From assembly GCA_024516155.1 (NCBI GenBank), contig JAJJXM010000002.1, positions 1 to 64,000 on the forward strand: a stretch of 64,000 nt of DNA. Reading direction: 5' to 3'. Positions 51,406 through 61,066 of the stretch are shown here, piece by piece. The notes under the pieces are model-generated. The model searched no databases. It worked only from the letters and a program-made list of their open reading frames with translations, and was not told where the DNA came from. Numbering within the stretch: position 1 is the stretch's first letter; each line of letters opens with the position of its first letter. The translations under genes were made by a program, and so were the position numbers. Source of the stretch: Pyronema omphalodes. Lineage: Eukaryota > Ascomycota > Pezizomycetes > Pezizales > Pyronemataceae.

Positions 51406-53369
51406 CTACCTCACAATCTCAACTAGGCCCTCAGTGATAACCCGAAATAACCTCCACACTGCCTTGCCATCTACTGCGGATTCCTCTGCACTTCTGATTC
51501 CTGCCGCTACGGTTCGAAGTAACTGTTCATCTTTTGCTGCCTCCATATCTTGTCCGACTTCAGCGGGAGAAGCCCCATCGATCCCTGGAAGCCCGGGAAG
51601 CCCATAGTATCCGCCCGCCCCTATGAACTCACAATCCCCGCCATCTCCATCACTCCCTACGAACCCCTTACAAACTCTCCTTACAACCACCCCCCACCCA
51701 GCCGCAACCAGCACATACAACCACGCCTTTGTCCTCGGACCGGTCCAACGCATCAACCGTTCAACCTCTTCCTTTACCCACCTATCCGCAGCTTCTTTAT
51801 CCACACCCTGTAGTGCACATAGATACCCCCACCTAAGATGCAAGGTATTCGCATCCTCCTCCCAGGATGCACCTCTTACCAGCGGTGGGAGGCCAATCTG
51901 TAATTGCCTTAGCTCCAGTGAAAGCGTTTCCAGAGAGAGCTCATGATCCTCCTCCCGGCATCGATTAACCCGACAAGCAGCTGTCATGATCTGTGCAAGT
52001 TTCACCCGCTGGAGTAAACTTTTGTTCCAAGGCAAGGGAACATCGAAATCTGCATCTGAAACAGCGGCGGGACGTCCAGTCCTCAACGCGGCTTCTTTGT
52101 CAAGCACATAGAGAATCCAGAACGTATTTATCCTTGCCTCTACTAACTCGGGATCATTTATGTGGAGCTTCTTTGGGTCTCGATGAAGGCCGGCTTGGGT
52201 ACCGATACTGTGTGCTAGCCCTAGGAGAGAGAAGATGGGCTGAACTGCGTCGGATTCTCGGAGGTACAGGGTGAGGCCGAGAAGGGATTGGACTGTGAGG
52301 AGAGAAGGTGGGGATAGGAGGAGTGAAGAGAGGTGGGAGGAGGTTAGTTGGTAGTAGTGGGTGGCGGCGGGAAGATGCTGAGGCTGACTGCGCGCAAGGT
52401 GTTGGGCGCCGAGGGACAGGAGGATGGAAATGGCGACGGGGTGGGTGGGGGTGTGGGAGAAGAGCGGGGTTATGGGGGCTATGTGATGGAAGTACTCTAT
52501 TGTTGTCAGCATAAATGCCTATCTCCGTAGAAAGAGTTATATAGATTTACCATTGATATACAGCTCTCGCAGCCCCGGGGTTTCGGTGTATTCCTCGCGA
52601 GGAGCCTTTTCTGTATCTTGGAGAAGCTGTTGATACTCCCCCTCTGCTCTTCTAATCAACTCCGAGAAATCTTCATTCCCAAGCCTAGCATTAATCCACT
52701 CCGCTCCTTCATGTGAAATGAAAGAAAATGGTGAAGAGGATCCAATAAAGAGGACTGAATCGGTTGAAATGGGACCTTCGAAACTAGGAGAGGTGGGCTG
52801 GGACTTGTTAGCTGTTGTTGGTCGCGTCGTCACATCTTGAGTAGCGATTTGGGTCGTAGCGCCGTCCGCCCCATTGTCGCGTTGCTGCTGAAGGTCTGCT
52901 ACGATTTTGCCTTGGAGCTCTAGATTCCGGAATACAGCTTCTTCGATACGACGAAGGCGGAAGTCGAGATCGGTAACGTGTCTATACGGAATGTTAGCAG
53001 TCTTCTAGCAGCCACAGTCTGATAGCAAGCCCCATAGATATGAGATGTTGGTAGGAGTCGCTGGTGGAGAAACGTACACGTCGGGCGCAGGTACCGCAGC
53101 TGGTTTTGGGTGAGATTTTGGACGCGATTTGCGGATCGTATAGATGCAGGGGATTCCTTTAGCTGTGCAGTGTTGACAGGAGTCTATGCGGCCGTTACAT
53201 CTTTTCTGGAGAGTGTCAGTTGAAAAGATACGTGATTAACTGTTGGATCATTTGCTTCTTTAATTCTCTAGATACAACGGAGATAGGGTCACACCTTTCG
53301 TTTACGACAGGCTTCACACGCGGTGAAGTTGGTCACCAGTTGCGCGCGTGTCGAGGAGCTTTGGTTCAT
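51406..53369 (-). CDS. Zn2Cys6 fungal-specific transcription factor, 4 exons
   Basis: Exons 53295-53369, 53078-53205, 52551-52981 and 51406-52496 give 574 residues. Intron 1 splits the zinc cluster. Joined, it reads C-x2-C-x6-C-x6-C-x2-C-x6-C at residues 18, 21, 28, 35, 38 and 45, the exact GAL4-type binuclear cluster, with basic R-K-R-K-K-R between the second and third cysteines. A short coiled-coil-like linker follows (L-D-F-R-L-R-R-I-E-E-A-V-F). The C-terminal half is the fungal_TF_MHR regulatory domain (L-T-L-Y-L-R-E, A-H-S-I-G-T-Q-A-G-L-H-R-D, F-W-I-L-Y-V-L-D-K). It is a nuclear DNA-binding regulator, probably recognising CGG triplets. The donor of intron 1 (GTGTGA) is weaker than the others. 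It is divergent from the patatin-like gene, which it may regulate (inference). Confidence 0.85.
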
Positions 53370-53496
53370 TGGATCGAGCAAGTGAGGGTGTTTCTAGCGG
53401 AGGCTTGGAAGACGGAATGATGACAGCGGAGGCCTAGGCCATGGATGAGAGGAGGGGACATGTTACGCATGGGATTGGTGGGAGGGCAGTCAGAAT

Positions 53497-53790
53497 GACA
53501 TACAGATAAGATTCCAGGGATTTTAAGTTGTAATGGAATTCATGAGATTTTCATATGAAGCAAGAAGCAAGAAGCAGAAAGATGAGACTGACATGATACG
53601 AATACATAAGATCTCAAGGATTTCATGTTGGAATGGAATTCACCTGGTTTTCATATTAAGAAAAAAGTAAACAGATGAGACTGACATGATACAGATAACA
53701 ACATATCAGGGATTTTGACTTGAAATGGAAGTCATTATTTTCTTATGAAGAAAGAAGCAAAATGATAAGACTGACATGAGAAAGTACAGT
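53497..53790. repeat. ~93-bp minisatellite upstream of the Zn2Cys6 gene
   Basis: Three degenerate units start at 53497, 53590 and 53683, with a partial fourth at 53773. Each begins GACAT and shares AGGGATTT, AATGGAA(T/G)TCA, TTTCATAT and GATGAGACT. It lies 130-420 bp upstream of the transcription factor ATG. Confidence 0.85.
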
Positions 53791-54488
53791 AGATAGAATG
53801 ATCAAAAAGTCCCTTATGAATCTGATCAATCTACGTAAATCGCCATGAACGTCCCGAATCCATAACCTCCCCCCTCAACTCCCTCGACGTCTGAATAAGA
53901 ATAAGGCTGCGTGGCACTAGCAACCATTATTTACTTGACATGATGACAGCAAACAAAACCTATCCAATTCGAAATTCTCCAATAAGAAGCCCTCTTCATA
54001 TACTCATCCGCCTTCTGTGCAGTTCGCCTTACATGACGAACACCCGTCTCCACACCCTCGTCGAAGTGGCACAAATTCACAAAAATCCGCCCCTCTTTTT
54101 CAGCTCTCATCACACGCATACGCCCGCAAACCAACCAACCAGCGTTTGTAGTTCTTCCAGCCACAGCCACACTTTTCCAGATTCACATTACTGTCCTTCT
54201 TAAATCTGTCCTAGAGTCTGTCTCTTCCCTTGGCGCTATGACAGAACAATCGTCATCTCTTCCTTCTATTTGTCGGCTAGCAGCATAACAGCCCCCCCCC
54301 CCCCCCCCTCTGCTCACCTATCGGCGTTCTTTATGTTGAAGGCCATCTTCGCTTCTTGTAAACCTTAAGATCTACGCCGCCATCTGCACTTCCAAACCCA
54401 TCATAAGCCCGCTGCGCGCTGCACATCGCCATCGTTCCTGATTCTCCTCTTCGCTCAACACACGCGACCACGATATAGATATAACCAC
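53791..54488. other. Intergenic region between divergent genes
   Basis: Promoter side of the patatin-like gene, C-rich toward the ATG, with a 17-C run at 54292-54308. Short frames at 53931-54203 overlap on both strands and are not called. Confidence 0.5.
54292..54308. repeat. Poly-C run of 17
   Basis: Lies about 180 bp upstream of the patatin-like ATG, probably in its promoter or leader. Confidence 0.9.
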
Positions 54489-56595
54489 ATGGACTTTTAC
54501 CCCGCCTACACCTACGGAAATAATGGTCGCGGTCCACCAGTTCCACCTAAAGAGCTCGGATTAGTGAAAGAAACCCACAGTGGTGTCGGCGTCGAGATGG
54601 ATGGTAGCGACGCCGGATCTTTAGATTCAGAACAACGCTTTCATCTTCTCCAACAACAGCTTCAACAAAACCCTGCTCCTAAACGAAAAGTTCGCATATT
54701 GTCGCTCGATGGTGGAGGAATTCGTGGTTACTCTACTCTTGTAATTCTTGGAGAGTTGATGCACCAGGTTTATGTCCAAGAACATGGCAAAGCTCCAAAG
54801 TCTCCAAATGACCTTCCACGACCTTGCGATTACTTTGACCTCATCGGCGGTAATGGTATGTCTCCTACATATGATAAATATATACCCTTCTCGATATTCC
54901 GTATCTAACAGCCCCCCAGGTACCGGTGGCTTAATCGCCCTCATGCTCGGCCGAATGCGCATGGACGTAGAATCTTGCAAATCCTATTATGTTTCCCTAA
55001 CACGCTTCGTCTTCATCACCGACAAAACCCTCCTTGGAATGCCATATGGAAAAACCCTCTTCAAAGCCTCCCGCCTCGAAGAAGCCATAAAACACTGCGT
55101 CCGTGAATCCACACGATTCGACCAAGAAAAAATCACCCCTCACTCTCCACCTCCAACCAGTCCAGAGGAACCCAAGCCACTCCACCGTCGCACCGATTCA
55201 TGGCGCCGTCGCAACCGATCCGCATCCCAAAATACCGCCCATAGCGAAGAACGCGGGCGCACCGGTCGTCCTCATCGCAACATAGGAAACCCCGAGGCGC
55301 CTCTGTTAGACACTCGAGAAGGCGCTTGCAAAACCTTTGTAACCGCCATGCTAGAGGGATCTCGCAAGGGTGCAGCTCCGGTACTTCTGCGTTCATACCC
55401 AAGCTCTGCAGAGAGCATGCCGAGTTATAGGACCACTATTTGGCAAGCTGGAAGAGCTACTTGTGCTACTGCAGCAGCTTTTAAAGCTATTACGATTGAT
55501 CAAACTACATTCCTTGATGAAGGAGCGGGAATGTATAACCCTGCATTTCAGGTTCTGGATGAGGCGCATCTATACGAATTTCCAGATTGCGATATTGGTG
55601 TGTTTGCGTCCATTGGTACTGGAAAAAGACCGAAGATTGCGACCCAACAGGCGGAGAAACGTGAGTGGTGGGAGGGAGTGGCTTTCGAGGGGTTTGCGGA
55701 GGCGAAGAGAAGGCTAATGAGGAGGATTGATGACTGTGAGAGAGTTCATAGGGAGCTTGTAGAGGGAGATGACGGAGGGAGACCCAAGCTAGCTCAGGGA
55801 GGTGTACAAACGCAGGACTACTACCGGTTCAACGTCGAAGTCGGAGTGGGAGAATTCGGGATGAACGAATGGAACCGCCTATCAGAAGTCGCAACCGGAA
55901 CTCGTCGCTACTTAAATCAACGAGAAACTTCAAAGCTAGTCAAAGAAGCAGCCAGAAAGCTAGTTTTAATCGAAAAACAAGGTATGACAGATGGAACTAA
56001 AATAAAGTTCCGCCCCAGTAAACCGGGAACTGGCGATGGATATATCGCTGAATTACCTACGCAAGAGGATGGTGCTCCAAATTTACAATCCCATCCAGCA
56101 TTTCAACCTACGCCTCCACAGAATCCGAAATATAATGGACAACCGGTCCCCCAACTACCTCAAATCACCCAGATTGCCCCGGTTATGATGCCGGATGAGA
56201 AATTCTATTCAAGTCCTAAGAGCGCGAGGCCACCACAGCAACCGCAGTTCCCTGTGGTGCCACCAGCAAGACGCCCGAGTCATCCCCCTCCTGTCACCCC
56301 ACCACCGGAGATTTTGCTTTCACAGTCATCGCCGGTTGACACCCCAACCATAGCATTACCAATGGTCCCGCCAAAGCCGACGAAAGAAGGAAAAGTACTA
56401 GTACCAGCGGCGGAACAGAATTATTATGCAGATGACACACCCAATCCAGAGATTCGGGTAACTTCCCCAACCACCGTTGCAGGAGGTAGTGATGACGAGG
56501 ACGAGGAGGTTATAAGCAGAAGAAGAAGACGCAGGGGAAGTAGGAGTAGGAGACGGAGTAGGAGTGGAGGGAGTTTGGCAGGTGTTATGGAGTAA
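54489..56595 (+). CDS. Patatin-like protein lacking the usual nucleophile serine, 2 exons
   Basis: Exons 54489-54855 and 54920-56595 give 680 residues; the intron is 64 nt with GTATGT and CAG. The oxyanion-hole motif D-G-G-G-I-R-G is at residues 74-80. The elbow that is normally G-x-S-x-G reads G-N-G-T-G (121-125), with Gly in the Ser position and the intron falling at that codon. The catalytic Asp region reads F-L-D-E-G-A-G (D322) instead of D-G-[GA]. A short Arg/Ser-rich insert lies between (about residues 185-230). The C-terminal 200 residues are Pro-rich and end in an SR-like basic tail. A true patatin hydrolyses acyl lipids; with this elbow the protein may be inactive, a scaffold, or belong to a variant fungal subgroup. 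Confidence 0.82.
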
Positions 56596-57310
56596 GGGAG
56601 TGGAGGAGTGCTAGAGTCATGAATGATGATGATACGAAGCCGGAGTGAGAATGTGGCAAAGCATGCATTTATGATGCCCTTTTTTATGTTTCTTATGATT
56701 TGTTGAAATGTCTTTTTTTCTTGTTATGGGGTTTGGGGTTTTACATTCTTGACGGGTTTTAGCTTTATGGGTTTGGCGATTTGATTTCTTTTTTTCATGA
56801 GGTTATGTTACGCTTTGATTTGGGATTTATAGCTAGCTTATAGTTATATACGCAGTGGCATTTGTTGAAGGATGTAATTAGATATCTATGGTTCACGACA
56901 GAGGATGTTGCGTGAGGAGGAGAAAGAGGGGGGAAGGAGGAGAAGGAGGGGCGAAGGAGGAGGAGGGGCGAAGGAGGAGAAGAATGGGGAACACCTCATC
57001 TAATATTATTGAATCTTCTACTTCAAACAAACCTGGATTGAAATTGTGCACATGAAATTGAACATTACCAAATCTCGTGCAAAAAATAGCATACGTAATG
57101 CCCTGATTACTCTCTTGATACTCTTTCCTAACACAGTCAACGAGGATGGCCGGCTGAACGGACAAGCCTGGTGATCTCGTAATAGGATTACTAACTATCA
57201 CCACGGGGCCTGATTATCATCAAAAGGCTATATTTATCCATCCCCTTCGGGGGCTCCTAAAGTCACACAGACAACCCGGAGCTCCTAATGGTGTTCTGGT
57301 GTCAGTTTAT
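56596..57310. other. Spacer with a purine tract
   Basis: Patatin-like 3' region, then GAAGGAGGAG-type purine repeats at about 56915-56982. A minus frame at 56893-57204 ends inside that tract; its first 75 codons look moderately protein-like, but no domain is recognised. Confidence 0.4.
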
Positions 57311-57690
57311 AGGGTTAAGGGTACAGGGCAGTTGTCAGATGAGATGGAAGTGGATGGTAAGACCATGTCGCTAGCCTCGTGTCCCGTTATGGTCCTTTCA
57401 ATAGGGTTAAGGGTTTAGGTGAGGGTCTGGAATGGAGGTGGTGGATAAAGTGGAGGATCTAGCCCTGTCGTTAGCCTCACAGCCCATTAAGATTCTTCGA
57501 GTAGGGTTAAGGGTTAAGGGTAGTTGTCAAATGAGATGAGATGGAAGTGGATGATGGAACCCTATCCATAGATTCCGGCGCATTGAGGTTCTTTAAATAG
57601 GGTTAAGGGTTGAGGGTCTGGAGTGGAGGTGGAGGATGATGTGGAGAACGTAGCCCTGCATTGTTAGACTCCTTCAGCCCCAAAGACTTC
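57311..57690. repeat. ~96-bp minisatellite with AGGGTTAAGGG
   Basis: Four degenerate units start at 57311, 57403, 57503 and 57599. Each begins AGGGTTAAGGG and later shares TGGA(A/G)GTGG and a C-C-C-T-rich block. The leading motif resembles a telomeric TTAGGG repeat with an extra A. Confidence 0.8.
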
Positions 57691-59782
57691 ATTTGGGCGT
57701 TGGATGCATAGTTCTTAGGTTTGTGGTTCTAAATTCAGGAGATAAGGTATTTTGAGGGATCTCGATGGATGGTGAAATTTGGTTTGGTCGTAAATTTCTG
57801 GGATTATGTCGCGGTTAAAAGGTTGATATGAGGGCAACCATACGGTGTTATGTTCAACATCGGTAGCCGGTGATGAATGAAATAGCATAGTGTCGAGGTA
57901 GTCCGAGGGTAGAGAAAAAAGTTGTACTAAAACTAGAGAATCTAGTCTTGCTTTAAATACAATTTTCAGGAGCACAGTTGCACACGCATTCTGCATTCTG
58001 TATCATCCTGCATCACGCACGCAGTTCCACAATCACAGATTATCACCCATGAGTTCCTCGTAACAAACGCCGAATTCAAAATTAATGAAGGTCTGGAGTG
58101 ACGTATAAAACTTTCTGAGACCAGTAGTCTATTCTTAAAAATTTCAAATTTACCATGCGTCTATCCCAGCCCCAAGTACGGCGCAATTTCAAAGAACCCC
58201 ATACTGAAATCAACCAAAACTTAACTTTTCGGCCCATCCCGTCTACATAGATCGCAGTTTTTGTGTAAAGACTCCTAATATCTAAGATATCATCAAAGTC
58301 TTTGATGTCTTACTAGACCACTTCCTGAGGAAGTTTTTGGTGGGCACGGATTATCATTCAGACCCCTCGACAATGACGCAACAACCTACTCCGGAGGCTG
58401 GTCTATGATAGATCGGTCTAGACCAAAACACCTGAAGCTTGTTGATACTAACCGCATCTAGTAACTCGTCCTACCAGGTACAAACAATACCTCAATGTCC
58501 AATTGATCACAGTGAACCCTCAACAACAAGTTGAACCACAGCAATCAACATCGGATACCATTGAATACTTACTCATTAGTTCTCATTGGTTCTTGTTTCT
58601 CTCATCGGTAACCATTGCTTCCCATTGGTGCGGTCTAGACCAAATCCGTGCCGCAATATGGAAAAACGCAAACGACTCATAATATTGAGAGTTAAAGATA
58701 TATTAATGTATTATGTTCCTATGAGTCAAATCCTACAGCTGCACCCGGTCAAATATAAAATTTCCCAATGGTCGACTGGGTTTTACCTTGAGATAGACAT
58801 TGGTGAGAATGAGTCGAAATGGTGTGATTCGGTATCCGAATGAATGATGATTGCAGCTTGCTTCCAAGTTCCAAGTTCCAAGTTCGGATTTGGAGGGTAA
58901 ATCCTTAGAATTCACTTCCATCAATGCGGGGCATATCCAAAGCTCGGATAATACTGAAATTCTCTAATAGTTAGGTGCACGGCTGTAGTGGTAATTCCAC
59001 AACGGAACCAGCCATCTTGATGATTGCTGGAATGTTTGTATGTGGTGGCGGGAACCTCATGCAGCAGTTGTGGAGTCAGTTCAAGTCATGTTAAGCTCAA
59101 TCGTCTGTGCACAGGATTGACTTGCACGTGTAGATAAGACCACAAATGTGGGGTGTGTTAAGTTGCCTATGATGAAAATACCTATGCATATAGGCATAGG
59201 GAACAGAGCGTGCAGCAGCTATATTCCAACCAGACGAGTAAAACACAGACGTTGAAATAAAGTTTTTGTCTTTCAGTGTAGTTACCCAGGTTGTATGCAC
59301 TTGGAAATTCTTCCTCGTACGTGCCTAAAGTCCTGCGTCCGGGAACACAGGATACCAATAAATTTGAGGTTTGATCTTAATTCCGAGATCTACGGATGTA
59401 AGAGATTTAGATTTACGAATTCATCGGGTGTTCGGCATGGATTTTTATCTAGATTGGCGTACCGGATTGCAGTTGCATCGATCGCACTAAGGCGGGTGTA
59501 CGGGGCTGGGGCGCCCCGCCCCGGACCGAGACGTATGCGAAGGAGTGACTGATTATGAAGGGTGAAGTTTCTGGATACTTCCTACTCACCTCGGTATGTA
59601 AGTACGTCACACCGGGTTTTAATGGTAGATTACATAGCTATCACAACTCTATATACTCCGGATACAACATGTTTGAAGGCCGGTAAAGCACCTACGTACC
59701 TCTTGTAAGAACCAAGCTTGAGTTAATGTGCCGTAATTTCTCCTTCTTGCGGTTAAATCAGACCTATTAAGTGGCGGAATAA
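57691..59782. other. Spacer with no supported gene
   Basis: Short frames. A pair of inverted GGCACGGATT sequences (about 58343 and 58656) brackets roughly 310 bp, next to a GGTCTAGACC palindrome; it could be a small non-autonomous element, but no target duplication was found. Confidence 0.4.
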
Positions 59783-60342
59783 ATGCGGCAGTTCGCGATC
59801 ATGTTATATCCGTGGCTTATTAATGCCCACGATATCGAGTTCTTAGGGCATTGCGGGAAGTGGGCCGACGACGTGTACCACGCTAATAGCCGGGACGAAT
59901 CAAGCTTAACTAACGGTCGCAAAAGCATCCTAAGGTGCGTAGAAGGTTCGTCTGTGGGTCCCGTAGGTGGTAGCCGGTCGGCGGCCGAACCCCCGGCGAA
60001 ACAGAAGGCAAGTGTGTTACATAACCATTGAGGCTCTTGGAGGCTTTGGTTTCAGGAATTTCACTCGATCTTCAAGCCACCAAACATGGCCCCTGCTTCG
60101 ATCAGGACATGCTACATATGGCCAATGCCCAAAACAGTGTCATCGAAGCTTATTTGCAAGACTGCGGTCTGTACAAATTACAAACAATCACATATCCGGC
60201 CATGTCCGAATTATATAGCGGTATTTATTTCCGAGATGAGTTACCATTACCTACAATCGATATCGGAATTCGGCTCATGTCAGGCACCTGGTTCTTTCTT
60301 CTCTTTAGCACCGCCTTAGTGGGATCAAAAATTATTTTCTGA
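59783..60342 (+). pseudogene. Coding-looking orphan segment, possibly a gene fragment
   Basis: From about 60050 to 60285 one frame reads like real protein: G-I-S-L-D-L-Q-A-T-K-H-G-P-C-F-D-Q-D-M, then A-Y-L-Q-D-C-G-L-Y, then L-P-L-P-T-I-D-I-G-I-R-L-M-S-G-T-W. A TTTCAG acceptor directly precedes it at about 60056. The frame upstream (59783-60031) also looks plausible (M-R-Q-F-A-I-M-L-Y-P-W-L), but no GT-AG joint with good consensus keeps both in phase; a GC-AG joint at 60009 fits by consensus but not by frame. It may be a decayed gene. The family is not recognised. Confidence 0.25.
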
Positions 60343-60834
60343 TTCACATACAAGAATAATCAGACATTCCCCGAGGATCGAGAAACGGCTACAGTTAGTT
60401 GTAGTTGAATGTATAAACCTCAGGTTTATAGATGGGTTTCATGGTGGTGAGTTTCAAATCAAGGTGGTCTAGAGATGGTTCACGGCAAAGTTTCGAACTT
60501 TGATAAGCGTGTGTGTGTGAAAGCAACGAATTATGTCTACACACCCCGCCACCATCGGGCTTAGGCTTGTTTCCGCCTCTGTCTGCCCTTGCGCGTGAAA
60601 AGCCAAATTTGACGAGACCTTTAGCGCAACCTAGCTTCTGGAAGGATTTGCCATATCTTTTCGGCAGCTACTCTAGAATATATAGCTAGCAAGGGTTGGA
60701 GATAACTGTGCCTGAGGAAACAGCTCCTACTACAGGCATGCAGTCATTCCGTCGGATTTTGCTAGCCAAGATTCGGAATTCCGAAGAGTTTGATGCATTC
60801 ATTTGTTAGGCCGTAAATGACAGCAGGGTGCCTC
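60343..60834. other. Spacer upstream of the ABC transporter gene
   Basis: No gene or RNA recognised; presumably distal promoter. Confidence 0.4.
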
Positions 60835-60844
60835 TTTATATATC
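60835..60844 (+). promoter_or_regulatory. TATA-like box of the ABC transporter gene
   Basis: TTTATATATC about 225 bp upstream of the ATG, like the spacing seen for other TATA genes in this window. Confidence 0.45.
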
Positions 60845-61066
60845 TTCGTTATTCCCCAGGACCCTGAATTAAAGTTACAACATTATACGGGATCCCCTAT
60901 CATCCAGGAATATACCAGACCTGTGCCCCAAAACATCACAACCGTGCTATTGTGAGTCTACAATGCAAACTTCGTTACGACACCAATTGCTGACAAACCC
61001 AGCACCGAAATTTTGAGCTCGACTCAACGGAACCCTTAGGTACAGATTAAACACGCCTCCAAAGGC

